From: Candidatus Sumerlaeota bacterium
Lineage (GTDB): Bacteria > Sumerlaeota > Sumerlaeia > Sumerlaeales > Sumerlaeaceae
Assembly: GCA_017161655.1 (NCBI GenBank)
Contig: JADFCV010000006.1
Span: 35,650 to 98,505, forward strand
Direction: 5' to 3'
Length of the DNA stretch: 62,856 nt
The notes below the pieces were generated by a model. It had not been told where the DNA came from. It did not search any database and worked only from the letters and a program-made list of their open reading frames with translations. Shown here in pieces: positions 55,059 through 62,856 of this stretch; position 1 is the stretch's first letter, and every line of letters starts with the position of its first letter. A program made the translations under genes and the position numbers.

Positions 55059-55491
55059 CCTCTAGCACTGCTACGGTTCGTCCCGGGTTTAGTGGAGGAG
55101 CAAGCGCACCGGGGTTTATCACCACGACACTCCCCACCTTTTTTTCGCAAGGGACGTGAGTGTGACCGTGAACAACAACGTGAACCGGGTCGTCCTTGAA
55201 AAATGCCACCACGGCTTCTTCGATAGCTTCGCCACCGAACTGATCACCGTGGAGGAGACCGATCCGTACGTTCTTGAGTTCCACTGTGCGCGAGCGTGGC
55301 AAACTGGAAATGAGAGGCCAGCTGTCGCAATTTCCTCGCACGGCGTAAAGTGGAGCAACGGATTCGAGGCGCTGAAGAATGGTCGGACTACCTACGTCGC
55401 CAGCGTGAAGAATCGCTTCGACACCGTGGAACAGATCAGGAATAGCGGGGTGCCAGACCCCGTGGGTGTCTGAGATCAAGCCGATGCGCAT
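55012..55491 (-). CDS. YfcE/MJ0936-type metallophosphoesterase
   Basis: This 159-residue protein has all motifs of the small calcineurin-like family: ISDTHGVWH, LHAGDVGS, AVRGNCDSWP, GLLHGDQFG and HGHTHVPCEKK, ending with INPGA. Members hydrolyse phosphodiesters such as artificial aryl substrates; the natural substrate is unknown. It converges on nagA with a 47-base overlap of coding sequence. A large inverted repeat lies in its leader. Confidence 0.93.
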   Translation of the reverse strand: MRIGLISDTHGVWHPAIPDLFHGVEAILHAGDVGSPTILQRLESVAPLYAVRGNCDSWPLISSLPRSRTVELKNVRIGLLHGDQFGGEAIEEAVVAFFKDDPVHVVVHGHTHVPCEKKVGSVVVINPGALAPPLNPGRTVAVLEVTDPTNVVVHFHQLS

Positions 55492-55518
55492 TTCTCTACC
55501 CCCGGTCGCGAAAAATGG

Positions 55519-55565
55519 AACGTGGATGTGAGTTTGCCTTCCGCTGTGTTCCTCACATCCACGTT
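55519..55565. repeat. 14-bp perfect inverted repeat between divergent genes
   Basis: The arm at 55519-55532 is exactly mirrored at 55552-55565, with a 19-base loop. Read on the minus strand the hairpin is followed by CCATTTTTCGC, so it could end transcription 28 bases before the phosphoesterase start. It could also be an operator for either gene. Confidence 0.7.
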
Positions 55566-55683
55566 GCCAGAGTATCGTAGCCCACGGCCCGAAAAGTGCA
55601 AGAGAGTTTTGCCAAATTCCTAATGGAACGTTGACTCGAATCCACTCGTGTGACGCAGAGTGACCTGAACCATGGAGACCAAA

Positions 55684-56538
55684 ATGTCAGGCGAACCACA
55701 GACGGCTCGGCCAGAGTCGGCGAAAGGGAAATCGGATTTCCCCTCGGATCCCTTTTTGCATTGGCGACGGGTAGTGTGGCAAGCTCTGGCTTTTGCAACG
55801 GTTTACGTGGCCCTTGTGTTGATCGTGGCTGAGCGCCGACTGTTCGAGGACGCCGTCCTCACGTGGGGAAGCCAGATGCCGATCGTGGCGGTGTTGCGCG
55901 AGGACGTCGGGGACGCGCAAGCGAACGCTTTTGCCCAAAAATTGCAGAAGGAAGTCAAAGGCGTCCAGTGTTCGGTTATCGGACGCCGGGAAGCACGCTC
56001 GCTCCTTGCTCTTCAGGAGCCGTGGCTGCAGCAGCTTCCCGAAACACTCATCGGAGATCTTCCCCTCGTTATAGAGCTACGTCATCCCGCGCTTTTTCGC
56101 TCGGCTCAGGAGTTCGATGCTTTTCTGGGCTATCTTCAGTCACAGCGCGAGGTGGAGTTTGTTATCTTCAATTCGGTCGGACAGGACCAAGTCTTCGACG
56201 CCCTTTCAAACGTCCGGCGCCACATGAATGTTCTCATGGGTGTGGTCGCGGGTGCGCTGTTGGTTCTCTTCGCGTTACTCCACCATCATATCGCACGAAA
56301 ATGCCCTGTCTCATCGGTTCCGCGTCTGTTCATTTCCGCTATCCTGAGTAGCGGGGCGGGGATGGTGATCGGATGTGCAGCGGCCTGGGCAATTGCGCAC
56401 TTTATTTTGAAAAACAGTGCGTCGCTCATCAGCATGCTCTTCCCTGCTGGCGTTCTTCTCACTGCGATGTTACTCGGACTAGTCTTGCTGCTTGAACTGC
56501 TACATCTTGGGGCAACGACAGAGGGTGGGTGTGATTAG
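55684..56538 (+). CDS. FtsX-like cell-division permease
   Basis: I read this as a divergent FtsX. One span near the N-terminus (ALAFATVYVALVLIVAE) is followed by an extracytoplasmic domain of about 130 residues, then three spans (residues about 185-280) with short loops. That is the four-span FtsX layout. MPIVAVLREDVGDAQANAF and LPLVIELRHPALFRSAQEF match the FtsX outer domain. The ATG at 55684 has GGAG at good spacing; another ATG is at 55672. It precedes an EnvC-like gene by a few bases. The FtsE ATPase is not next to it. A more distant membrane protein remains possible. Confidence 0.72.
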   Translation: MSGEPQTARPESAKGKSDFPSDPFLHWRRVVWQALAFATVYVALVLIVAERRLFEDAVLTWGSQMPIVAVLREDVGDAQANAFAQKLQKEVKGVQCSVIGRREARSLLALQEPWLQQLPETLIGDLPLVIELRHPALFRSAQEFDAFLGYLQSQREVEFVIFNSVGQDQVFDALSNVRRHMNVLMGVVAGALLVLFALLHHHIARKCPVSSVPRLFISAILSSGAGMVIGCAAAWAIAHFILKNSASLISMLFPAGVLLTAMLLGLVLLLELLHLGATTEGGCD

Positions 56539-56548
56539 AGGTTGTTCC

Positions 56549-57901
56549 ATGGTAAGAGCGGCGAGAACGCTGGCGTTGGTTGCCTTGCTTTTTCTCGGCC
56601 TGGCCATGTGGGTTGGGGCGAAATCCACGCCCTCGTCAAAATCTTCACCGACGCCGAAGACCGTGCAGAAGCAACAAGCCAAGGAGACGTCCACGAGGCG
56701 GCAGTCTTCGTCAACGCGGCAAAAACCGGGTACGGCCGGGAAGACTCAAACATCAAGCAGGGGCGCACCCACTTCCACTGCGGGCTCCAAGGCGCCTTCA
56801 GTTCGCCCCTCTGGGGCTCGGTCCGATCAGGGGACGTCGGCTGCGTTACGACGTCGCTCTCCGATGGAGTTAGGGGATCCCTACGAGTTTTCTCTCTTTT
56901 TCCGCCAGTGGTGGAATATCGCGGAGGTTTCGATCTCCTGGGATCTCGCAAGTGCCTGGCTTCAAAAGAAGCAAGAGGAGGGTGTTCAAAAGCTCGTTTC
57001 AATGCTGGGAGAAACGAATGAGAATTTCGAAAAACGGCGAACGAATGCTCGTCGAGCCACAGTGGCGCTATATCTTATCGGGCGCCTCCGCCAGCAATCC
57101 GTGGCAATACCGCCGGCGCCACTAGCATATCACGCTGCAGCGCTTCGACTGAGTGTTCTCAACGATGCCGCCGCGCTGGCCCACTATGCCGAGCTTGAGG
57201 AGCGCCTGCGATCGAGCAGCGCGATGATGTTGGATGAAGATTTTCGTTCTACTTCGACGCTTGTTGGTCGTGCGGCTGCCAATGAGCCGTTCGAGGGGGT
57301 AACACGGTCAGAGATCGAAATCGTGGGCGACTGGAATTCGTGGCTTTTAGCGGCTTGGCTTCCTCAGGGACTCCCGGACATTCTTGCGGAGTTCCACCGC
57401 CTGGCGAAAATGGAGCGCACGCGTTTTTCACTCCGTCAGCTCGCACCGCCTGCTCCTGATATGGCCCCAGCTTACTGGCCTCTGGTGGGCGAGGACGTTC
57501 CTTTGCCAGTCGAACCGCTGCCGACTCCGCGCAGTCGCATGACCAACGAGGTGGCTCGCGCACCCAAGCACGAAACGGTCACGTTGCGCGTAGCACCTGG
57601 TGCTGCCATCCGTTGCGTGGCAGCCGGTGTCGTCCGGTTCGCGGGAGCCATGCGTGGGCTTGAGCGAGTTGTCATCGTCGAGCATGCCGAACAACGTTTT
57701 TCTATTTATGGACTCCTTGGCAGCGTAGAGGTTTCTGACGGTCAGGCCGTGCGAGCCGGAGAGGTCGTCGGACGTGCGGCGGAGATTCCGGGTCAAAACG
57801 AAGTCCCTGTGATCTTCGAGGTGCGGGAAGCAAACAAAGCCGTCTCGCCGCGGGTGCTCCTGGGGGACCGAGATCCCTATGACATTTTGGTCCGCCCATA
57901 A
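56549..57901 (+). CDS. EnvC-like degenerate M23/LytM-domain protein
   Basis: ATG 56549, after AGAGG, opens into a signal peptide (ALVALLFLGLAMWVGA). Residues about 25-105 are S/T/K-rich and likely disordered. A helical middle part is followed by a C-terminal LytM-like domain (about 345-445): AAIRCVAAGVVRFAGAM, VVIVEHAEQRFSIYG, VRAGEVVGRAAEIPGQ and VPVIFEVREANKAVSPR. The zinc ligands of active M23 enzymes are missing: the usual YAHLS reads YGLLG and the HLHFE block reads VIFEV. A non-catalytic LytM domain next to FtsX is the pattern of EnvC, which activates amidases. The genes almost abut, so they are cotranscribed. Confidence 0.78.
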   Translation: MVRAARTLALVALLFLGLAMWVGAKSTPSSKSSPTPKTVQKQQAKETSTRRQSSSTRQKPGTAGKTQTSSRGAPTSTAGSKAPSVRPSGARSDQGTSAALRRRSPMELGDPYEFSLFFRQWWNIAEVSISWDLASAWLQKKQEEGVQKLVSMLGETNENFEKRRTNARRATVALYLIGRLRQQSVAIPPAPLAYHAAALRLSVLNDAAALAHYAELEERLRSSSAMMLDEDFRSTSTLVGRAAANEPFEGVTRSEIEIVGDWNSWLLAAWLPQGLPDILAEFHRLAKMERTRFSLRQLAPPAPDMAPAYWPLVGEDVPLPVEPLPTPRSRMTNEVARAPKHETVTLRVAPGAAIRCVAAGVVRFAGAMRGLERVVIVEHAEQRFSIYGLLGSVEVSDGQAVRAGEVVGRAAEIPGQNEVPVIFEVREANKAVSPRVLLGDRDPYDILVRP

Positions 57902-58031
57902 AGACTGAAAAGCGTTATTCGCTGCAGCGGCACCATTGGGACGGATAGATGACAAAGACGCGAAAAGAAGAAAACCTCCGCCATCGTAGCCTGCTGGCCA
58001 CTGCGAATAGAAAAAAGGTTTTGAGTAGAAT

Positions 58032-58877
58032 ATGCCGCAACCTACTAGAAGAGTTGCGATCGTGAAAACACCAGTGAACAATCCGCACAAGGGCGAGTGC
58101 TTTCTCGGCAAAGTTCGGGATGAGCTGAACGAAGTCGAGCGTGAACTGCTTGTTTCCATCGACCCAGCCAAGCTTCCCCACCACGTCGCAATCATCATGG
58201 ATGGCAATGGCCGATGGGCAAAGCAGCGTGGCTACCTCGATCGCATCCGGGGCCATGAGGCGGGCATTGAGAGTGTCCGTGTGGCGGTGCGCGCGTGCGG
58301 TGAGCTTGGCGTAAAAGCTCTCACGCTTTATGCTTTTTCTGTCGAGAACTGGAAGCGCCCGAAGCGTGAAGTGGACGCGCTTATGGGGCTTCTGAAGCGC
58401 TTCCTGCGCGACGAGATCCCAGAGCTAAACGAGAACAATGTCCGGCTGGTCGTGTCCGGTCGAGTCAACGATTTGAGCGAAGACGTACGCGCCGAACTCA
58501 GCCGAACCATGGAAGCGACGTCGCCGAACACGGGTCTCGTGCTCAATCTTGCGCTGAGCTACGGGGGACGCGCCGAGATCGTGGATGCGGTCCGTGCCAT
58601 CGTGGAGGACGTTCAATCAGGCCGACTGGCTCCTGACAACATTAATGAGGCTCTCTTTTCTCAGTACCTTTACCATCCGGAACTTGGTGATCCCGATCTT
58701 CTCATCCGCACAAGCGGCGAGATGCGAGTGTCGAATTTCCTTTTATGGCAGATTGCTTACACGGAATTTTATGTTACCCCTGTGTTGTGGCCGGATTTTC
58801 GCCGCGCCGACTTGTATCGCGCCATTCTTGACTATCAGCGGCGCGAACGGCGCTTTGGGGAAGTAAAGGAGGTCTAA
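58032..58877 (+). CDS. uppS: Undecaprenyl diphosphate synthase (cis-prenyltransferase)
   Basis: UppS makes the C55 lipid carrier of cell-wall synthesis. The 281-residue protein has HVAIIMDGNGRWAKQRG (catalytic Asp), GHEAGIESVR, LYAFSVENWKRP, NLALSYGGRAEI and DLLIRTSGEMRVSNFLLWQ. The N-terminus is about 45 residues longer than usual; a GTG at 58062 is an alternative start. It ends one base before the cdsA start, whose ribosome-binding site is inside uppS. Confidence 0.95.
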   Translation: MPQPTRRVAIVKTPVNNPHKGECFLGKVRDELNEVERELLVSIDPAKLPHHVAIIMDGNGRWAKQRGYLDRIRGHEAGIESVRVAVRACGELGVKALTLYAFSVENWKRPKREVDALMGLLKRFLRDEIPELNENNVRLVVSGRVNDLSEDVRAELSRTMEATSPNTGLVLNLALSYGGRAEIVDAVRAIVEDVQSGRLAPDNINEALFSQYLYHPELGDPDLLIRTSGEMRVSNFLLWQIAYTEFYVTPVLWPDFRRADLYRAILDYQRRERRFGEVKEV

Positions 58878-58878
58878 C

Positions 58879-59727
58879 ATGGCGATGCGCAACAGTCGCG
58901 CACGAACAGCCCTGGCGCTCATTTGTCTTGTCTTGGTGGCGTTGCGGTTTGACGCGCTTTCGTGGCTGTTGCCCGTGCTAGGATTGGTGCTTGCTGTGGT
59001 GGGGTGTTATGAGTTGGCCCATCTCGCACGCGAAAAAAACATTGGGTTCTCCGAGCCAATGGCGTACGTTTCCACAGTTGCCCTTTATGCCACTGGGCTC
59101 GTTCCTTGCGATATTTTCCCATGGCTGCTTGTGCCCGTGCTCGCAGGGGTGGTGATGGGCGCCTTCGTGGCTCACCTCGCGCGTCAATCTTATGAGGGGA
59201 CGCTTGCCGGCGTCGGAGCGGTCCTGCTTCCTGCCCTGTATCTCGGTTTTGCTCTCGCCTGTGGCCTGCAGGTTTTGCATGTGGATCGGATGTATTTTCT
59301 CTTCGTACTGGTCTGCGTATGGGCGATGGACTCAGCGGCCTTTTACTTTGGATGCGCTTACGGGCGGCACAAGATGGCCCCTCGCATAAGCCCGAAAAAG
59401 TCCTGGGAAGGCGCCGCGGCTGCTGTCGTCGCAGCTTTGACGACAGCGCTGGTTGCGAAGCCAGTCTTGCAGCTCGATCTCAGTTGGAATAGCGTTGCCG
59501 CTCTTGGCGTCATCTTTGGGCTAGTGGGTCAGCTTGGTGATCTCGCGGAAAGCGCTCTCAAGCGTGATGCGGGCGTGAAAGATTCCGGAGCCGCTTTCGG
59601 TGGTCACGGTGGGGCTCTGGATCGGATCGATTCGCTCCTTTTTTGTTTCCTGGCCTTCTACGTGTGGCTGTTGGCCACCGGTCATTTTCAATTGGTTGAG
59701 GCACGGCCGCTGATTGTTGCTGGATAA
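58879..59727 (+). CDS. cdsA: Phosphatidate cytidylyltransferase
   Basis: CdsA makes CDP-diacylglycerol, the precursor of membrane phospholipids. The 282-residue membrane protein has about eight spans and the signature from ISPKKSWEG through QLGDLAESALKRDAGVKDSG to GHGGALDRIDS. The ATG follows the strong ribosome-binding site AAGGAGG, which overlaps the uppS stop. The uppS-cdsA order is common in bacteria, often before dxr and rseP, which are not here. Confidence 0.96.
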   Translation: MAMRNSRARTALALICLVLVALRFDALSWLLPVLGLVLAVVGCYELAHLAREKNIGFSEPMAYVSTVALYATGLVPCDIFPWLLVPVLAGVVMGAFVAHLARQSYEGTLAGVGAVLLPALYLGFALACGLQVLHVDRMYFLFVLVCVWAMDSAAFYFGCAYGRHKMAPRISPKKSWEGAAAAVVAALTTALVAKPVLQLDLSWNSVAALGVIFGLVGQLGDLAESALKRDAGVKDSGAAFGGHGGALDRIDSLLFCFLAFYVWLLATGHFQLVEARPLIVAG

Positions 59728-59803
59728 ACTCTTTCAGAGCGAGAGTCTGACTTTCGCAGCTCTCAAGGCTCGGTCTCATTTCTGACTGGAGGACGAACAA
59801 CTT

Positions 59804-60877
59804 ATGATGAACTTCTCAGAGAGCGGCGTTGTGGCGCGACCGTTGACTCGCGAGCAGGTGCGCGAAATTTACGAACTGCCTTTCCCGGACCTCGTCTTTT
59901 GGGCGATGCGAGTGCACCGTGCTCACCACAATCCGCGTTACATCCAGCATTGTACCCTCGGAAATATCAAAGCAGGGGGCTGCCCGGAGGATTGCGCCTA
60001 TTGCCCGCAAAGCGCGCACTACAAGACTGGCGTGCGCAACGAACCGATGGCCGACGTCGCGATGGTCATCGAGCAAGCCAGGGCGGCAAAAGCCGCGGGT
60101 TCGACCCGTTTTTGCATGGGCGCTGCGTGGCGAAATCCTCGCAACGACGAAGAGTTCGAGCGTGTGCTCGAAATGATCCGAGCTGTGCGAGCACTCGGCA
60201 TGGAAGCCTGCGTTACATTGGGGATGCTCACCGCTGACCAGGCGCGGCGCCTTAAGGACGCCGGCCTTACCGCCTATAATCACAACCTCGACACATCGCC
60301 TGAGTTTTATCCTGAAATCATTTCAACGCACACATACGAAGAGCGGCTCGAAACGTTGCGTCACGTGCGCGCCGCTGGAATCGAAATCTGCAGTGGTGGC
60401 ATCATTGGCATGGGCGAGAGTCGTGCGGATCGCATCGGGCTGCTGTGCGAGCTGGCGAATCTCGATCCCTACCCGGAAAGCGTGCCAATCAATGCGCTCG
60501 TCCCCGTCGAAGGAACCCCGCTCGCGGGGCAGCCGCCCATTGATGCTATCGAAATGGTGCGTACAATTGCCACGGCGCGTATCATCATGCCCCGCGCGCG
60601 TGTGCGTCTTGCAGCCGGAAGGACCCGAATGACAGATGAAGCCCAGGCACTATGTTTTTTGGCGGGCGCCAACTCCCTTTTTACGGGCGAAAAGCTGCTC
60701 ACCACCCCGAACCCCGGGTTGTCACATGACGAGCAGCTTCTGGCCACACTGGGAATGGAGAAAGAACCTGAGCGTGTGGCAGCACCTTCTCCCTTTGTGC
60801 CGCTGGTTGAACTTGACCACAATGGTCACCATGGGGAAGCCCGGGCAGTAGAAGCGCGACACACACACCAGCCATAG
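59804..60877 (+). CDS. bioB: Biotin synthase
   Basis: BioB is the radical-SAM enzyme that inserts sulfur into dethiobiotin. The 357-residue protein carries the cluster motif [16 protein letters not shown], then [38 protein letters not shown] and AAGRTRM, whose arginine binds the second cluster. The ribosome-binding site GGAGGA precedes ATG 59804. No other bio gene is adjacent. Confidence 0.97.
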   Translation: MMNFSESGVVARPLTREQVREIYELPFPDLVFWAMRVHRAHHNPRYIQHCTLGNIKAGGCPEDCAYCPQSAHYKTGVRNEPMADVAMVIEQARAAKAAGSTRFCMGAAWRNPRNDEEFERVLEMIRAVRALGMEACVTLGMLTADQARRLKDAGLTAYNHNLDTSPEFYPEIISTHTYEERLETLRHVRAAGIEICSGGIIGMGESRADRIGLLCELANLDPYPESVPINALVPVEGTPLAGQPPIDAIEMVRTIATARIIMPRARVRLAAGRTRMTDEAQALCFLAGANSLFTGEKLLTTPNPGLSHDEQLLATLGMEKEPERVAAPSPFVPLVELDHNGHHGEARAVEARHTHQP

Positions 60878-60989
60878 AAACGGTCTCGATGCTTGGTATC
60901 ATTCTTGCCTGTGGACAAGCAGACTGAATTGAAACCGAACAGCGCCGTAGTACGGCGGGGAAATCTCTTGTAACGTTAGTATCCTGACC

Positions 60990-61334
60990 ATGCCGACGAT
61001 TTTGCTGCTTACTATTTCTAACATTTTCATGACATTTGCTTGGTACGGGCATTTGCGATTTCGCGACATGCCTCTCTGGCAGGTCATCCCGATGAGTTGG
61101 GCCATCGCGTTCGTCGAATATCTCTTCATGGTGCCGGCCAACCGTCTTGGTGCGAGCGCGGGGTGGAGCGGTTTTCAGCTCAAGATTGTTCAGGAAGCTA
61201 TCACTCTCGTGGTGTTCACCGTCTTTGCCATGTTTTATCTTGGGGAAAAGCCGTCGTGGAATAACCTGCTCGCCTTTGCCTGCATTTTCGCTGCGGTTGC
61301 GCTCACTTTTGGTGGTCGCACTGTCGCGCACTGA
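60990..61334 (+). CDS. DMT-like small membrane protein, DUF486
   Basis: The 114-residue protein has four membrane spans and the DUF486 hallmarks FAWYGHLRF, VEYLFMVPANRLG and FYLGEKPSWNNL. Members belong to the drug/metabolite transporter clan, like half of a duplicated permease. No substrate is known. It stands alone between bioB and the zinc-finger/TPR gene. Confidence 0.9.
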   Translation: MPTILLLTISNIFMTFAWYGHLRFRDMPLWQVIPMSWAIAFVEYLFMVPANRLGASAGWSGFQLKIVQEAITLVVFTVFAMFYLGEKPSWNNLLAFACIFAAVALTFGGRTVAH

Positions 61335-61421
61335 ATGCGCGGAAGCATTTCTCACTCGTTGACAAGCTGGCCAGCAGTCGCTTGAGTCCATGCTGCGAAC
61401 TCGATTAGCGCAGGACTCGAG

Positions 61422-62856
61422 ATGGGCATCTATTCCGAAAAGGTCATTCACGAGCTAAATGAGCAGCTCGATCCCCGAGCTGTCCTCGAACTCATTAATT
61501 ATCACCCGGACAAGCTTCAGGAAAGCAGCGAAACGTTTCGCGGCTTTTGTCCCATTCATCGCGAGACGGTTTTCCGGACGCTCATCATAGACAAGTCCAA
61601 GCGCACGTTCCGTTGCATGTATAGTCTGTGTAAAGGCGCAGCGGGTGGAACGTTGGTTGAGCTCTACGCCCTGGCTCAGGATCTCCCCCTCGAAAAAGCT
61701 GTCGAGGAGCTTGCGGCTCACTTCCAAATCGAAGTGCACCTGGCCGTGGATCCTGAGTTCCTCGAGAAGCAGGCCGAGGTGGCGGAAAATTATCTCGAGC
61801 TGGGGTTCTACGAAGACGCTGAAAAAGTTTTCCGCGAGATTGTGGAAGCGGATTCGAACTATGAGCGGGCACATCTCGGACTCGTTCAGGTTTACGAGCA
61901 TTTGGGGAACACAGAAGCACTTGGCGAACATCACGGAGTGCTCGCGCAATTGCTCATCCAACGCGGCGAACGCCTGGCGGCTTTCGAGCACGTGAAGGCA
62001 TGGGCAGAGTACCAGCCCGAAGCGCCCAAAGCGCATTATTTGCTAGCTGAATATCTACGTGAACAGGGGCAGCCTGAAGCCGCTCTGGAAGAATTCATGG
62101 CGGCGGCGGATCTCTACACTGCTCAGGAGGATTTCCAGGCGGCGATTGATGCGTATCGCCAGGCAGATGCACTGCGTCTCGACCTTGTGGACGTTGTGCC
62201 GCACGTCTTGCAGGTTTACGAGCAGATGGGGAATCTCCCCGAAGCCGTGGCTTTTCTTTCCGAGCGTGCGGAGGCGTCGGTGCTCCATGCCGATTTCGCA
62301 CGAGCAGCTCAGCTGCTCGAACAGGCACTAGAAATCGCGCCAGAGGATGTCACAGTGCGAAGCCGGCTCTGCGAGATTGCTATTCTTGCGGACACGGGAG
62401 GCGACTGGCTTCCACGCGTGTTTGAATGGGCGCAGTGGTTTGTTGACTCGAACATGCCCGAAAAGGCGGTGCAGGTTTACGAGCGCATTCTTGATTCTCA
62501 GCCGACGAACGAGGAAGCCGTGACACGCCTTCGCGCCCTCTACGCCGCTATGGGCAAAGAGGAAGATGCGCTGGGTCTGCGCGTGCGTGCTGCCCGCATG
62601 GCATTTGATGCTCGGGAATTCGCTCGCGCCCGTAAGGAGCTCCTCGCCATTTTAAAGGAACACCCCGATTACCCAGGCGCGCTTGAATTGCTGGCAGAGA
62701 CTTGCTTGGCGAGTGGCGCCCCCAAGGAGGCGGCCGAGCACCTAGCCAAGCTTGCGCAGGTGTATGTCGCGAACCGCGATTTTGCCAAAGCCCTTTCCCT
62801 CATGGAGCGAGTTCTGAACCTGATTCCCGATGAGCCCCGCTGGCGACTCGAGCGAG
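61422..62856 (+). CDS. DnaG-type CHC2 zinc finger fused to TPR repeats (3' end outside window)
   Basis: ATG 61422 follows AGGA and the frame stays open to the window edge, giving 478 residues. Residues about 36-105 resemble the zinc-binding domain of DnaG primase: C43-x2-H46, then C65-x4-C70 followed by GAAGGTLVELYALAQ and AVEELAAHF. The last pair has four residues between cysteines instead of two. From about 110 on, helical repeats match TPR units (AENYLELGFYEDAEKVFREI, HYLLAEYLREQGQPEAALEEF). No primase catalytic domain appears in the visible part. It may bind nucleic acid and scaffold other proteins; this is an inference. Confidence 0.8.
   Translation, partial: MGIYSEKVIHELNEQLDPRAVLELINYHPDKLQESSETFRGFCPIHRETVFRTLIIDKSKRTFRCMYSLCKGAAGGTLVELYALAQDLPLEKAVEELAAHFQIEVHLAVDPEFLEKQAEVAENYLELGFYEDAEKVFREIVEADSNYERAHLGLVQVYEHLGNTEALGEHHGVLAQLLIQRGERLAAFEHVKAWAEYQPEAPKAHYLLAEYLREQGQPEAALEEFMAAADLYTAQEDFQAAIDAYRQADALRLDLVDVVPHVLQVYEQMGNLPEAVAFLSERAEASVLHADFARAAQLLEQALEIAPEDVTVRSRLCEIAILADTGGDWLPRVFEWAQWFVDSNMPEKAVQVYERILDSQPTNEEAVTRLRALYAAMGKEEDALGLRVRAARMAFDAREFARARKELLAILKEHPDYPGALELLAETCLASGAPKEAAEHLAKLAQVYVANRDFAKALSLMERVLNLIPDEPRWRLER

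Noticed and set aside
1..62856. tRNA, rRNA, CRISPR array or mobile element
   Set aside because: I looked for T-loop-like motifs, regular repeats with spacers, transposase or integrase motifs and terminal repeats, and found none.

Overview
The window is a 62.9 kb piece of a bacterial chromosome, GC-rich, densely coding on both strands, with no phage, insertion sequence, CRISPR array, rRNA or tRNA that I could recognise. The gene set (fused SecDF, AmiC-type amidases, a degenerate EnvC-like factor, BioB, CdsA, UppS, Ser/Thr kinase signalling, DUF4388 and PATAN-like signalling proteins, very large secreted multidomain proteins) suggests a Gram-negative-type member of a poorly studied phylum. NagA, carbohydrate ABC permeases and a GHL10-type secreted hydrolase suggest a heterotroph living on polysaccharides. 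TrpB2 and a family 5 uracil-DNA glycosylase are often seen in thermophiles. A lineage such as Sumerlaeota (BRC1) would fit, but that is an inference from gene content.

Layout. 1-9.3 kb: the end of a YmdB-like phosphoesterase, a 1910-residue secreted GHL10 protein closed by a strong terminator, a lipoprotein and a GT39-family glycosyltransferase. 9.4-15.7 kb: a signalling locus. A receiver/coiled-coil/membrane protein and a DUF4388 protein lie opposite a DnaK-TPR-Ser/Thr kinase chimera driven by a near-perfect sigma70 promoter. 15.9-20.4 kb: an SRAP protein, then a sugar ABC transporter whose binding protein and first permease are one polypeptide. 20.7-28.2 kb: an AmiC-like amidase, NrnA, a DegT aminotransferase, KhpB/Jag, a methyltransferase and a GcvR-like ACT protein. 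28.5-32 kb: a second amidase with a golvesin-type domain inserted into its catalytic domain. 32-36.5 kb: PurF and TrpB2 (divergent), YajC and an HD phosphohydrolase. 36.8-44.4 kb: SecDF, an EF-G-2-like GTPase with an altered G4 motif, and two branched-chain amino-acid permeases. 44.5-51.7 kb: Ndk, MutS, a STAS protein with YjbQ, an alcohol dehydrogenase, and a UDG/endonuclease IV pair. 51.9-55.5 kb: small conserved proteins, NagA and a YfcE-type phosphoesterase. 55.7-59.7 kb: a cell-envelope run (FtsX-like, EnvC-like, UppS, CdsA). 59.8 kb to the end: BioB, a DUF486 membrane protein, and the start of a protein joining a DnaG-type zinc finger to TPR repeats.

How the parts work together. Two zinc amidases plus an FtsX-like and EnvC-like pair point to control of peptidoglycan splitting at division, with UppS and CdsA supplying lipid precursors. 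YajC and SecDF serve protein export, which the very large secreted proteins need. UDG, endonuclease IV, MutS and the SRAP protein give several DNA repair routes. The sugar transporter and the LivH/LivM pair lack their ATPases locally, so they must use shared subunits encoded elsewhere. The least ordinary genes are the DnaK-TPR-kinase chimera with its two divergent neighbours, the binding-protein/permease fusion, the golvesin-split amidase and the zinc-finger/TPR protein.
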